In this document: one piece after another, positions 10,201 to 22,661 of the stretch
Layout: every line of letters starts with the position of its first letter
How positions within the stretch are numbered: position 1 is the stretch's first letter
Assembly (NCBI GenBank): GCA_026018925.1
Contig: JAKSZU010000002.1
Coordinates: 10,351,662-10,415,661, forward strand
Source: Tupaia tana
Lineage: Eukaryota; Chordata; Mammalia; Scandentia; Tupaiidae
Direction of reading: 5' to 3'
Length of the DNA stretch: 64,000 nucleotides
The notes under the pieces: generated by a model
The model's database searches: none
What the model was told of the DNA's origin: nothing
What the model saw: the letters and a program-made list of their open reading frames with translations, nothing else
Translations under genes and position numbers: made by a program

Positions 10201-10801
10201 AAAACTTGGATTTAAATACCGATAGTTCTACTTCAAAAATTATTTGTGAGTCTGAATTCTGTCTTTTATTAATCAGCTATTTGCATTTTTTTATCACGTT
10301 TAAACATCATTGATAACATCTTTCTTTGCTTGATTTTGAATGTTGGAGAATAGTAACTGTCACCCCAAAGCATTGCACCTCTGAAGTGCCCCACAGAGTC
10401 TGCCACAGGAGCCCGGGTGTGTGGTAAATGAACGAGTAAATCTGTGCTGTACTAGGGGAATCCCTTGCAAAGCAGAGTGATCTTGCTGAGCACGGGACAA
10501 GATTGGAGTCTGGGGAAGCTAAGGTAGTTGGAAGTTGAGGGAAGAGTTCTGGAGAGGAAGACGTGATGTAGAAAAAGAGCTCTAGAGGTCTAATATGATA
10601 CCCTTGAGTCTTTGATGAGAGGATACATTTCTGTAGGGGCAGAGTCCACAAGATAGGCAAAGAGCCCCTGGGGAGCTGTGAGCGGGAGGTTCCCAGAGTT
10701 GACACAGGGCGGGGGGTGAGCTTCAGTTGGTCAAAGCGGTAAGTCTTTTATGTGTTCATCATTGGGAACATTCAGTAAAGACTTACAAGTCTGCAGCGTA
10801 G

Positions 10802-11044
10802 GGGACCAGCAGTTGGCATAATGGCTATGTTGCTGAACTCCCATGTAGTCGACCATGGTCCCAATGGCTTAAACTCATGCCGGGCGCATGTGTGTGTGTG
10901 CCCAAGATCCCGAGAGGAGAATGGAGGAGAAGGGATTGCAGCATGGCCATCCCCCCCGGGGGGTGATTTCTCGCTTTCTTCTCTCTTGTCTTTCTTGCTA
11001 GTGCACATGCCCTATAGCAAAAACCTCTACCAAAAAAAAAAAAA
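10802..11044 (+). mobile_element. tRNA-SINE type A with target duplication
   Basis: The head is GGGACCAGCAGTTGGCATAATGG. About 16 bp of the B-box area is deleted (GACCATGGTCCCAATGGC). The flanks are AAGTCTGCAGCGTAG (10787-10801) and AAGTCTGCAGTGTAG (11043-11057), 15 bp with one difference. Confidence 0.95.
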
Positions 11045-12213
11045 GTCTGCAGTGTAGAGGTAGGGCTAACCTGTTCCTAGAGTAAAGGCTTTTCAGGAAT
11101 GAACCTTACCCAAGCTTGAAAACAGGTCCTGAAAGGATGAAAAATCATCTGAGGGATGATAGCCTACAAAGAAATAGTCTAATACTCTTAAAAACAAACA
11201 AACAAAAAAACCAAAAAAACCAGCAAAATCCAGATAACAGTTTGGAGTGGGGAAAACAAGCAGCAGTTTCTCTTACTATACACTCATAACACAGATCATT
11301 TCTGTTATCCCCAAATGGGCGGAGAGTTCTCACCACTTACAACCGCACCCTCCACTCTGCACTAGGACCAGCTGGTGTGCTCTCACGCCATTCAGTTCTG
11401 TTCTCTGCAGATCCTGCAGGTCGAGGGTTAGTCTTGCCACACTGCCCTCCGCTTCAGACACAAGTCTGAAGTCCAGGCCTCTAGAACGTCCGACCAGTCA
11501 GCTGCAAGTTGGGGCTCTCACAGCTCGCTTGTCGTTAGAGGCTCATAGAACTCGGGGAAACACTTAGCCTTTACTGGCTTGTTAGAAAGGACATTTTAGA
11601 GATTACAGGGAAATAGCCAGATGGAGATAAAAGTAGGCGGAGGTCTGGAAAGGTTCTGAACAGAGGAGCTTCTGTCCCACGGAGTTGGGGCGCATCGCTC
11701 TCCTGGCATGTGATGAGTCCTTGCTCATCGTACTGCAAGTTTCCATTTGTCCAGCTGTCCAGAATCACTCTAAACTCTGTCCTGTTTCTTTTTTTTTTTT
11801 TTTTTTTTTCCCATGGATACTGCACTGCATAGGGCATGATTAAAGTATTGACTACCATGTGGATATGTAATGCTAATGTCTATGAATAAGGAAACCTAGC
11901 AAGGCCTGCGTGCTCAGATTCTTCTTGGCCTCTCTGTGGAGAATTCCTTTCAGATATGGGTCAGGACCCTCTTGGAATATGAAGGTTTCAGAGGATTTTC
12001 TTGTGGCCATCTCCAAGACAGAAAGGCAGGGGGACATTATAAATATATTTTTAGTTGCTGTGACCCACCTTGTGGAAGAAAATTCTAGTTTTCGTGACCT
12101 ATCAGGAACCAAGGACAGAAGGCCAAATAGTTATTAGCAGGGAACTATGGAGACAGCCAAACTACGTATATATATATTTATCACTAGGCACAAACGTAGG
12201 ATTCTAATGTCCA

Positions 12214-12462
12214 GGGGCCAGCAGATGCTGTAGTGGTTATGTCACTGGACATGGTTTGAGTTCTGGACCCAGTGAGTTGAAACTCAAGCTGGCATGTGTG
12301 TGTGTGTGTGTGCGCACCCAAAATCCCACGAGGAGAATGGAGAAGGGATGATGAGGTGTGGCCATCCCCCCGGCCACCCCACTTTCTTTCTCACTGTCTC
12401 TGTCTCTCTGGTGAGCACATGTGCCCTAAGGCAAAAACCTCTACAAAACAAAAAAGATTTGT
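12214..12462 (+). mobile_element. tRNA-SINE, older copy with target duplication
   Basis: Head GGGGCCAGCAGATGCTGTAG with the segment between anticodon arm and B box partly lost. It has a (GT) run at 12296-12312. An AATGTCCA duplication lies on both sides (12206-12213, 12463-12470). Confidence 0.9.
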
Positions 12463-13689
12463 AATGTCCAACATCCAATAAAAATGATGAGACACAGCAA
12501 TAAAGAGGAAAATAGGACCTATAACTACGAGAAAAAAATCAGTCAGTAATAATCCCAGAGATGTTAAAAAAATAATAGTTTCAATTATAATTATATCCAA
12601 GTCTTTAAATGAAACATGAATATTGGAGAAAATAAAACATCAAAAAAGATCCAAGTAGGACTTCTGAACATGAAGAATATCGTGCATGCCCATTGGGATA
12701 TTTCGAAAAGAGGATCTTGGTAGGTGTGTGCTAAATATTGTCTAGGTCAGTGCTGCTTAATTTTTTTTTTTTGACTCATAGATTACATTTGAGAATGATG
12801 AAAACTAGAATCTTTTCTCAGAAAAATACATTACATACACATAATAAAAATTTATGTTCAGTTTTAGGGGATTCATAGCATCTCCATGATTGAGATATTG
12901 AGTAATACAGCACTTTTTATTTTTACATTCCTTATTTTTGTACATGTTGCATTTAATTCTATACTGTGAGACATTTCTTCTCTGAAATTATATGTGGCAT
13001 TTATATTTGGAAGACACAGGGCCTTTTGGCCCCACAATTCCAGTAAATTTCACATTGGTTTTCTGTTTTTTACCCCAATTACTAATTATGTTCTCCTTAG
13101 TGAGGAGAGCTATAAAAATGAAGGCTTTTATTTTTTACTTGAAAAAATTCTAAACCCATTTAAATTTTTCCCAGTTTGCATAGTTTTTAATTAGTAAGGT
13201 TATAATTTTCATGAGACAAACTTTTTATATCTTTAATTACATCTTTGATGTTGGGTAATGTTTTATCTCTTAGACGTTAACTTACCGTTTTTAAGGATTT
13301 CATAATTCCTAACGGAATAATTCCTAAAGGCATTGTTCCTCTCAAGTGAACAGTTCTGCCCCTGTTGGCTGCCAGCAGGTGAATTGGTTTTGCTGGTTAG
13401 ACTAGTATAGGACAGAATAGCGGTGTAGACTAAGATGAAATAGTTGGGAAAACCCAGGTGGAGTTAGAAGAGTGTGTGCGTACACACGTGCACGCCTGCG
13501 TGTGCCCGCCTGCTGGTGTGGGTGCAGGGCGAATCCTCTGAAGAGAAAGGCACACTCACTGCTGTCCTCCTCTCACACACTGCCCTTCGGGGTCACCTGG
13601 TTCTGTGGGATGACAGGCCAGTGCTGGCTGCCCACTGCCTAGGCACCTGCGTCACTGCCACCCTACTGTAGGTCAGCACGACCTGCTTT

Positions 13690-14060
13690 GGTTCCAGGTA
13701 GGCCATGCTCACTTCTGTCCCAGCCCTTTGCACATGCTGTTCTTCTGTCTCAGCTGTCCTCGTCCGTCAGAGCGCTTGCGTCTCACTTTGGAATGTTCTT
13801 CCTCAGAGACGCCTTCGTTATCCTCCTTCCAGGTCTCCAGGGCAGGTCCTGTCTGCCGGTGTGTTGTCTAAGCGCTCTGCTCCCTGTAACCTTCCTCCTG
13901 GCATCGTTCATAGCTCTGCTCTCCATACTATTTAGTGTAGTTGTGTCCAAGTGTAAGCTCCACGAGGCAGAAATGGTGACTCCTTTGCTCAGTCATGTGG
14001 TTTTTTTCTCAACCTCTAGCACAGCTCTTGCCCAGTAGGATTGCTGTTGGATGCAAGTGC
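13690..14060 (+). mobile_element. L2 LINE 3' end relic
   Basis: The order CTTTGCACATGCTGTTCTTC, CCTCAGAGACGCCTTCGTT and AAGTGTAAGCTCCACGAGGC, then a CTCTAGCACAGCTCTTGCCC block, follows the L2 3' end as I recall it. L2 is an ancient mammalian LINE. Confidence 0.75.
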
Positions 14061-14229
14061 CCAGCACAGTTACTGCCCTGGAGGAGCTCATGTAGTTTGA
14101 CATATATGCACACACAACCAAGTGTAAAGCAGTTAATGAGTATTTTCACGTACAAATAAATAAACCAAATGATAAGAGTAAAAGACTCAAGAAACAAGCA
14201 AAAGAAGTGAGTAAAAGAAAATACAGAAG

Positions 14230-14448
14230 AGGTCCTGCTGCCTCGTGGCTAAGGGAGCCAGACACTACATGGGCGACCATGATAGCCATCGCGGTCCTGA
14301 CAGCTTGAAAACAAGCCAGGTGCATGTGCATGTGTGCCTCAGAGTCCTACAGGTTGAAGAGCCAAAGGAAAAGAGATTGCAGAGACCACACCTGCTGGGG
14401 GGTATTTTCACCTCTGTCTCTCCCTGGTGAGTATCTTCACCTTCTGAC

Positions 14449-14479
<31 letters not shown>

Positions 14480-14480
14480 A
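14230..14480 (+). mobile_element. Old tRNA-SINE copy with long poly-A
   Basis: A diverged head (GTCCTGCTGCCTCGTGGCTA), GCTTGAAAACAAGCCAGG body, CTGCTGGGGGGTATTTTCAC hairpin region and a tail of about 28 A at 14450-14477 followed by AAGG repeats. Confidence 0.75.
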
Positions 14481-14551
14481 AGGAAGGAAGAAAGAAGAAA
14501 GGAGAGAGAGAGAAGCAGAGAAAAAGAAAAAAAATTTAAAAATTTGTATCT

Positions 14552-14796
14552 CAAGCCAGCACATGGGATGATGGTTAATATGGCTGGATCCCACAGAACC
14601 GACCGTGAGGTTTGAGGGCTGGACCTGGAGGCTTTAAAAACACGTTGGGGGTGTATGTGCGTGCGTCCAAAATCATGAAAGAAAGGAGGAACGGAGGAAA
14701 AAGGATTGCAGCATGACCATTCCCCATGGGGGTGCTTTCTCTCTGTTTCTCTTTGGTGAGGGCACTACCCTCTGGTAAAAAAAATAAAAATAAAAA
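14552..14796 (+). mobile_element. Old tRNA-SINE copy
   Basis: Head AAGCCAGCACATGGGATGAT, body CATTCCCCATGGGGGTGC hairpin, and end CCCTCTGGTAAAAAAAATAA. It lies directly downstream of another plus-strand copy. Confidence 0.8.
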
Positions 14797-15657
14797 ATTT
14801 TTAATTTGTATTTCTATCCCATTTCGGACACAGAATCCTATTCTCAATGGAAACAGTATTGTCGCTAATTCAGTATTACTTTAATGTAGAAGGCCTGCGT
14901 TTCCGTTCCTCTGGGGTAGTTTTACGGTTTGGACATAACACAGAGGTTTATATAAACACGCTGCAGCATCAGCCCAGTATGCTGTGTGCTCTTGTAGAGG
15001 CCTCCTGGAGGCAGGTGGTTCTCTCACTTGGGGGAGAAGCTAAGTAGCCATCTGAAACAGAGACCATTGGAATTAGATATTTTATTTGATATGCTGAAAT
15101 AAGTAGACCGGACTAAAATCTCCACTTCTTTCTCTTTTCGCTTTAAATTAGAACCAAACTAGGTCTGCCCGGGCTTGAAATTAGACTAATGCCAGCTAGA
15201 GATGAGGACATTTAGAATTAAAGTGTCTGGAAAGCGTCACCAAAGAAGTGAGCCCTAGAGCTTAGCAGAGGACTGCTCTCTGAACTGCCCGTCTGTCCTG
15301 TCCAGTCCCCCAGGCCGTTTCTCCAGCCAGTAGGAACCCCATTCCCCACAGGAGCAATCCCGGTGTGTGCCACTGAGCGAGCAGACCCATCCCAGTGAGC
15401 TGGGAGTGAAGGAGTGGGTGGAGGGTGACAGGGAAGGGCCCGGATCTTGAAGTTAGATCTGTGTGCTAGTTTTGGCCCAGACATTTTCAATATGATCAAC
15501 CAAATTACCTTAGCAATTCTATTTTTCAATTCTATGACCTAGAAATTGTGCTATTTCCTGTAGGGCTCTTTGGGACGATTCAGTGGGATAACTTTTATAA
15601 AGTATTTTACTAGTATGTCTTTGATAATCTCTCTAGTAATCAACAAGAATTGGCCTT

Positions 15658-15851
15658 CAGAGACAAAGCAAGGAATCACCCCCCAGGGGGGATGGCCACG
15701 CCCCAATCCCTTCTCCTCCTTTCTCTTCTTGGGATCTTGCATATGCATGTGAGCACGCCCAGCGTGATTTTTGTCACTGTGTCCAGGACTCGAACTGCAA
15801 TGGACTATGTGGGAGTCCAGTGATGTAACCATTACACCATCTGCTAGTCCC
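15658..15851 (-). mobile_element. tRNA-SINE, 3' truncated
   Basis: Inverted copy beginning in the body hairpin (CACCCCCCAGGGGGGATGG) and running to the head end CATCTGCTAGTCCC. The tail and most of the CT tract are missing. Confidence 0.85.
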
Positions 15852-16155
15852 AATACACTTAATTTAAAAAATAATTTTAGATTTGGAGACAGTTGCAAAG
15901 TTAGTACAGAGAATTCTGTACCCTATGTTCAGTTCTCCTATTGTTAAAACTTCCATAGCTGTACACATTTGTCATAACTAAGGAACCAGTATCGACACGT
16001 TATTAACTAATGCTGTGCTTCGTTCAGATCTCATTCGGTTTCCCCTAATGTTCTTTTTTGTTTCCAGAGCCCATCCAGGGCGTCACATTAGTGGCGGCTC
16101 CTTAGCCTCCGCTTGATCCTTACAGCTTCTCTCACTTTGATAGTGATGACCTTGA

Positions 16156-16160
<5 letters not shown>

Positions 16161-16192
<32 letters not shown>

Positions 16193-16445
16193 GAGAGGTT
16201 TTTCGCTATAGGGCGCGTGCGCTCGCCAGACAGACAGAGAGAGACAGAGAGACAGAAAGCGAGAAATCACCCCCCAGGGGGGATGGTCACGCCGCAATCC
16301 CTTCTCCTCCATTCTCCTCTCGGGATCTTGGGCACGCACGCACACGCGCCCGGCGTGAGTTGTAAGCCACCGGGTCCGAGACGCGAACCGCGGTCGACTA
16401 CGTGGGAGTCCAGCGACATAGCCATTACGCTAACTGCTGGTTCCC
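16161..16445 (-). mobile_element. tRNA-SINE type B, full length, inside L1
   Basis: Young inverted copy with a long T run (31-32 T) and GGTTCCC head end. On the minus strand the B box reads GGTTCGCGTCT. The L1 sequence resumes at GACAGTTTAAAGGAG, matching GACAGGTTTT on the other side. Confidence 0.95.
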
Positions 16446-16814
16446 GACAGTTTAAAGGAGTACTGGTCAGGTATTTTGTAGAATATCCCTCAATTTGGGT
16501 TTGGTTGGTGTTTTTTGTTTTGTTTCGCTTTGTTTTTTTTTCTTTTTTTTTTTTTCTTTCCATGGTTTGGTTGAGGTTATGGTTTTTTTAGGGGGAAGGT
16601 CTGGAGGTATTTCTCTCATCATATCCTCTCGGATACGTTCACCTACGGGTTAGCCTTGATCATCTGGCAGAGGGCCTTTATTAGTTTCTTCACTCTAGAA
16701 TTACCTTTTTCTCCAGTTTTCTGTACTCTTTCGAGTAAGTCACTAAAAATGCAGCTCACACTTAAGGGATGGAGAGTTAGCTCTATCTCCTTGAGAGGAA
16801 AGTTATCTGCATAG

Positions 16815-16815
<1 letters not shown>

Positions 16816-16845
<30 letters not shown>

Positions 16846-16860
16846 TTATTATTATTATTT
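16816..16860. repeat. (TTA)n trinucleotide repeat
   Basis: About 45 bp of near-pure TTA/ATT repeats with one interruption, in an AT-rich stretch. Confidence 0.9.
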
Positions 16861-17755
16861 TCCGTACAGAAGACGTGTCTTTTCTCCATTTCTGTATTAT
16901 TCAGTAATTATATTAAGGTGGGCTCCTGGACTCATAGCTAGAATCCTGTACTTCGTTATTTTGTTGCTGTTTGGCCAGGTGGGAGCTCCTGCAGTGGCCC
17001 GTGCCCCTCTCCGCATACCCCGTTTTGTGTCTTACATCGTCCTCTCACTTGCCGGTCCTGCACAGAGCTCCAGGCTCATTGCATGCACACGCCACGCTTC
17101 CCCTGCCCCAGCCCTGGAACTAGCCGTTGCCCTACAGTTCCCTGTTATTGGAAACCCACATCTGGGCTCCAGGTGCACGAGCTCTCTGTGCCCACAACCA
17201 GCGAATGGACTGTGAAAGTACGGTACATACACACAGTCGCGTACTACCCAGATACAGAGCATGGTCCTGTCGCTTGCTATCATGCTAGATGAAAAGCAAG
17301 TCTCTGTCCCTGTTCAGCATATACCGACTGTCTGCACAGGAGCAGAGACTAATGTAGATATCAGAAGCCGCTTTGAGGGGAAGTGGGTTCCTCAGAAAAT
17401 GTTTAATGGACACGAGAATGGATGTAAATAAGGAGAATAGGATGTGGTGCAGCAAACCATAGCAGAATAAAAAAAGGAACAATTTAATACAAATTAAAAA
17501 CAAAACTAGAAGTATATCAAATGTCACAACATAATGTAATGTTCAGGGTCGAAGATGAATTTGTGGATGTCTTGATTTGATAACACCGTATGCATGTTTT
17601 AAAAAACTATCCTGTACCCCTCAAAGATACACATTGAATATATGTAATAGTAATAAGAATAAGCAGAGGTGAGAGATTTCTTACTTGCTTTTACTGTTCT
17701 CCTGTGCATTCTCCTTCACTGAAAACTCAGAATATCTTATATGCTTTCTTTTTCC

Positions 17756-18021
17756 TTTTTTTTTGAGAATTTTTTTTGCTATAGGCTGTGTGCGCTCGCC
17801 AGAAAGACAGAGAGACAGAGAGACAGAAAGCAAGAAATTACTCCCCCCCGGGGGGGATGGCCATGCTGCAATCCCTTCTCCTCCATTCTCCTGTTGGGAT
17901 CTTGGGCACACATGCACACACGTACACCCAGCACGAGTTTAAGCCACAGGGTCTGGGACTTGAACCGCGGTTGACTGCATGGGAGTCCAGCAACATAGCT
18001 ATTATGCCAGCTGCTGGTCCC
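17756..18021 (-). mobile_element. tRNA-SINE type A, full length
   Basis: Inverted copy with a hairpin of CCCCCCCGGGGGGG and head end GCTGCTGGTCCC. The flanks share TGCTTTCTTTTT/TGCTTTCATTTT. Confidence 0.93.
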
Positions 18022-18269
18022 AGTGCTTTCATTTTTTAAAACGTATTCTCCCAACCATTGGAGTTCATATTTTGAATGTGATGTGTGCCATGGAGCATAT
18101 TTACAGCTAATGATTTGCAGTCAAAAGTGTTAAAAGAAACTACCTTGAGCTAAGGGCATCCAGGCAGCTTATCGGTTTCCTACAAAAAAATAATAATATG
18201 AAATAAATAAAAAGGAAAAAAGAAAAAAGGCTCTTTAGTTCCTTTGTTTCTAAGAGTGGCAGGGAAGTA

Positions 18270-18600
18270 ATTTTAAAAAAGGTGAAAAGGTGAGCTCTAT
18301 AAGGCACTGCTCCCCATCCAGCCTGGGATCGCCAGGATCCTGTGTCTGGTTTCTGGTCCATCCTAAAGGCTGAGCAGAGTGGTGTGCACTTACTGTCCTC
18401 GTTGCTGGGGACGCTGAGGCATGAGGATTTCAAGCTTATGGCTGGCCTGGGGGACGTCGTAAGACCTTGTCTTAAAAAAGGAGAAAAGAAAAGAAAAGAA
18501 AAAAAAAGTTGGGTGTCATGGCACGTCTGTAGACCCAGCTGGGGAGGCTAAGGCGGAGTGGTGAAACAGCTAGATTCTGTCTTTAAAGAAAAAAAAAAAA
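18270..18600 (+). mobile_element. Alu-like (7SL-derived) SINE, multimeric
   Basis: It has GCAGAGTGGTGTGCACTTAC, GACGCTGAGGCATGAGGATT and AAGACCTTGTCTTAAAA, an A-rich linker (18478-18506), and a second unit with GTTGGGTGTCATGGCACGTC and GATTCTGTCTTTAAAG. The same arrangement occurs at 36250. Confidence 0.7.
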
Positions 18601-19526
18601 AAGCCTAAGGAGATTATAATTCATTCTTTCCTTTTTGCTGCCTTTAATTAAAGTTTTAAACGTTTGTCTTGTTTCTTTCTCTCTGAACTCTTCAATGTTT
18701 GTGTGTTCTTGACACAGCGCCCTGTTTTCCTCCCAGCATTTGGCATAGGTTTTAACTTTCCAATTTCCCTGTGGTAAGCTCCAAAGCTCTCTTTCCTTAA
18801 GCCTATAGCAAGCAGCCTTTGGAATGAATCGTCACTTTTATTTTTTGTTGCTTTTCTTTGAGTGTTTTGATCAGCATTTCACCGTAAAACTGTCCACGTT
18901 GGTAGGATGCAGTGATTGTTTTGTGTTCTGCGTTTCAGGGTCATCCTTCTGCCCATGCTCACTGCTGCCCTGTCCATGCACGCCACACGCATCTAAGGCG
19001 GGTTTCCATGTTGCTTTTGTTTCCTTCTTGCTAATCTGCAGACAGGGGGTCTGGTATTCATTCTCAAAGTTTTGGATAAGATGTAGATATAAATACACTC
19101 ACATATTTCTCAGGTATTAGATCTGGTCAAAAATAAAAAAGCATTCTTGAAACTGTCTTATTCTTTGCTCCCTGCTTTTAAGTACTCAATTGTTAGCAGC
19201 AAAATTGTAAAAATAACAGAAATAATTATTTGTCTTCATGTATGACATGTTTCATCTGTACTTAAATGCATACAGCTTCTCTTTCTCTTTTAAATTTTTT
19301 GTTCTAGTTCTTTTTGGAGAGTCTTCTGGTTAACCAGAAGTGAAAGATAATTACTGTGAGATCTTTAAAGCATATTGTTGTATTGTGTTTATGTGGTTTT
19401 ATAAGAGTTTATTTTCTGAAAGCCCTCATCTGAAAGTATTTTTAAACAGCCTATAATTATTTGTCTTTCTAATGATAAGTAAAGTGTATTCATATGAGGT
19501 GATTTGTCCCTATGTATATTTGTTTT

Positions 19527-19777
19527 CTTTCTTTTTCTTTAAGAGAGATTTTTGCTATAAGAGCATGTGCGCTTGCCAGAGAGACAGAAAGTGAGAAATC
19601 ATCCCCTAGGGGGGATTGCCATGCCATAGTCTTTTTTTCCTCCATTCTCCTCTTGGGATTTTGGGTATGCACACACACACTTCTGGTGTCAATTTTAAGC
19701 TACCAGGTCTGGGACTTGAACTGCAGTTGACTATGTGAGAGTCTAGCGATGTAACTGTTATGCCTTCTGCTGGTCCC
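19527..19777 (-). mobile_element. tRNA-SINE, full length
   Basis: Inverted copy from the T-rich end through GAGAGATTTTTGCTATAAG to GCCTTCTGCTGGTCCC, moderately diverged (B box on the minus strand AGTTCAAGTCC). Confidence 0.9.
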
Positions 19778-20044
19778 TCTTTCTTTATTGCATTCTCTTT
19801 TCTCCATTTGGTTCAAGACTGATAAAATATACTTTTTATAAATCTATGGGTGAAACAAAACTTTCACACTAGAAGATTAAATCAGAGAGGCCTAATCCAC
19901 TCATCTTCCTTTTTCCAGACCTGATTCTTATCCTTTCTTCTGTAAAACATACAACTGGCTCTTGTACGTCATGAGTGTCTCTGGCCAATAGGCCACTGTG
20001 TAAAATAGCCGTGACTTTCTTCTCCTACTACTTGAACTGTATTC

Positions 20045-20608
20045 CTTTTTTTTGGGAGAGGTTTTTGCTATAGGCCGCATGGGCTTGCCAGACAGACAGA
20101 GAGGGACAGAGAGACAGAAAGCGAGAAATCACCCCCCAGGAGGGATGGCCACGCCACAATCCCTTCTCCTCCATTCTCCTTTTGGGATCTTGGGCACGCA
20201 CACACATGCACCCGGCGTGAGTTTTTTTTGTTTTTTGTTTTTTGTTTTTTTTTTTTTGGAGAGGTTTTTCGCTATAGGGCGCGTGTGCTCGCCAGACAGA
20301 CAGAGAGAGACAGAGAGATAGAAAGCGAGAAATCATCCCCCAGGGGGGATGGTCACGCCGCAATCCCTTCTCCTCCATTCTCCTCTTGGGATCTTGGGCA
20401 CGCACGCACACGCGCCCGGCGTGAGTTGTAAGCCACCGGGTCCGAGACGCGAACCACGGTCGACTACATGGGAATCCAGCAACATAGCCATTACGCTAAC
20501 TGCTGGTTCCCACCCGGCGTGAGTTTTAAGCCACCGGATCCGGGACGTGAACTGCGGTCGACTACATGGGAGTCCAGCGACATAGCCATTACGCTAACTG
20601 CTGGTCCC
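20045..20608 (-). mobile_element. tRNA-SINE type A carrying a nested SINE
   Basis: The outer element is split: its tail half lies at 20045-20225 and its head half at about 20511-20608. The whole is flanked by CTTGAACTGTATTC (20031-20044 and 20608-20621). A second SINE sits at 20226-20510 in the same orientation. Confidence 0.95.
20226..20510 (-). mobile_element. Nested tRNA-SINE type B
   Basis: A complete copy inside the older SINE. Its target duplication, CACCCGGCGTGAGTTTT (20209-20225 and 20511-20527), consists of host SINE sequence. It has a GTTTT-rich tail and GGTTCCC head end. Confidence 0.96.
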
Positions 20609-20697
20609 TTGAACTGTATTCTTATCAAGAGTTCCTGGTTTGTTTCTAAATCTTTTTTAGGTCTTCTCTGCTTTTTAGCTGTAATTATAAAATTTAG

Positions 20698-20960
20698 TGA
20701 TACCAGCAGATGGTGTAATGGTTATGTCACTGGACTCCCATGTAGTCGACCATGGTTTGAGTCCTAGACCCAGCAGCTTAAAACTGACGCCAGGCACATG
20801 TGCGTGGGTGCCCAAAATCCCAAGAGGAGAATGGAGAAGGGGTTGTAGAGTAACCATCCACCCAGGGAAGTGATTTCTTGCTTTCTGTCTTCTCTGTCTC
20901 TCTTGGTCTCTCTGGCAAGTGCACAGGCCCTATAGCAAAAAATCGCTCTAAAAAAATAAA
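20698..20960 (+). mobile_element. tRNA-SINE, full length with target duplication
   Basis: Head TACCAGCAGATGGTGTAATGG, end CCCTATAGCAAAAAATCGC. It is flanked by TAAAATTTAG (20688-20697 and 20961-20970). Confidence 0.93.
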
Positions 20961-21426
20961 TAAAATTTAGCATAGAGTTACAAATCCATGAAATGTTATT
21001 GCAAGAGAATTGTTTCTGAAAAAACTGATTTAGAATGCTGTGCAGAGTCCTAATATAGTTAACTCAGTTGCCAAAATCCTGCCATCCAATTAAGTAGTAG
21101 AACTGTTAAAGGTTAGGGAGAAAAATCATGAAAATTAAGAAAAATTGCTTTAGAAAAGTCTTTAAATTCTTGTTTAAAGGAATATTTTAAAATGAGTGGA
21201 GATTGTAGATGCTGCATTGTACAACACAGGACCTGCTTTGGACTTGTAACTTTCGTCACTGGACCCGCACTAATAGATAAGACTATGCCCTGTGCATTTA
21301 CAGTTAAAATAAAATGTTTAAGGTATATACATGTGGCAGTCACTTATTACAGTTTAACAAAGCATACCAAAGATTGAAGGCCTGCTTGTCACTTGTCATG
21401 GTATTGATGTTCTTTCGCTTCTTCTT

Positions 21427-21669
21427 CTTTTTTTTTTTTTTTTTTTTGCTATAGGGCGCGTGTGCTCGCCAGAAAGACAGAGAGATAGAAAGCGAGAAAT
21501 CTCCCCCCAGGGGGGATGGCCACGCCACAATTCCTTCTTCTCCATTCTCCTCTCAGGATCTTGGGTACGCACACACACGCTTGGCGTGAGTTTTAAGCCA
21601 CTGGGTCCGGGACCCTAACCGCAGTCAACTACGTGGGAGTTCAGCAACATTACACTAACTGCTGGTCCC
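21427..21669 (-). mobile_element. tRNA-SINE type A, full length with target duplication
   Basis: Inverted copy flanked by ATGTTCTTTCGCTTCTT (21407-21423) and ATGTTCTTTTGCTTCTT (21671-21687), 17 bp with one difference. Confidence 0.95.
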
Positions 21670-22375
21670 AATGTTCTTTTGCTTCTTGTGGTGTTAGTTG
21701 CAGAGCAGGGATGACTGGAACTTCCAAGATAGCCTTGTTGTCAGGGCTAGCGAGTTGTTGCTAGCTGTAGATTCAGCTAGACTTAACCTAATAGTTCTCC
21801 TACATGTGGGCGTTCCACCTTGCTAGCTTGGGCTTCTTACAATGTGGCTAGCTTCCAGAGTGCAAAGGTGGCCTTCTTAAGGCTTAGGCCTGGAATGGTG
21901 CAATGTCACTCTCATTACCTTCCACTGGTGGAAGCGGTCACAGTGTCATCCCAAATTCTGGAGGACGTGGTTATACAGAGGTGTGACTACCAAGAGCCCG
22001 AGTTCACCAAGGGCCACTGAAGTGTCAGCGACCACAGTATATTTAAATTTTTTGATCTACATGTTTCATTTTTAATACTTTTTTAACATATAGTTTTAAA
22101 GTTAATTGGTCAACTACAAGTTCTAGGAAAACTTTTGCTAAATGAAAGTGCTTGCAAATAAACATCATAATTTGATCACAGCTTCTATTTTTACCAGGTA
22201 GTGTGGGGGCCATGAGTATTTCAGTCCATGTTAATCTGATTCCCAAACGTTATTGCATTCACCATACTCCATCGCTATCGTTTTGGTCTCTAGATATTCA
22301 CCTTGGCACCCAGGGTTATAGTATCACTTCAGTAGTAATATTATTGAATAGCAACAATCTTTGATTCTTGTAGCT

Positions 22376-22650
22376 TTTTTTTTCTTTTTTCTTTTTTTTT
22401 TTTTTTTGCTATAGTGCATGTTCGCTTGTGAGGGTGGGAGGGGGTGGGAGGAATACAGAGACAAAAAGCAAGAAATCACCCCCCAGAGGGGATGGCCATC
22501 TTGCAGTCCCTTCTCCATTCTCCTCTTGGGATTTTGGGCATGCACATATACACGTCCTGTGTGAGTTTTAAGCCCCCAGGTTTGGGACTCGAATCATGGT
22601 CGGCTACGCGGGAGTCCAACAACATAACCACTATGCTATCTGCTGGTCCC
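22376..22650 (-). mobile_element. tRNA-SINE, first of a tandem pair
   Basis: Inverted, older copy with a GGGTGGGAGGGGGTGGGAGG tract replacing part of the CT region. CTTGTAGCTT flanks it at 22367 and 22651. Confidence 0.93.
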
Positions 22651-22661
22651 CTTGTAGCTTT

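Larger units (their letters stand above)
15855..17110. mobile_element. L1 LINE relic interrupted by a SINE
   Basis: Blocks such as GCAAAGTTAGTACAGAG, CCTATTGTTAAAACTTCC and, after the SINE, GGAGTACTGGTCAGGTATTT and CTTAAGGGATGGAGAGTTAG, match an old L1 3' region. A second copy of the same L1 region occurs at 51735-53720. The segment past about 16870 is weak. Confidence 0.6.

Noticed and set aside
11571-11858. Possible processed pseudogene on the minus strand ahead of a poly-T run
   Set aside because: The upstream sequence has no gene-like reading, and the poly-T run alone is not evidence.
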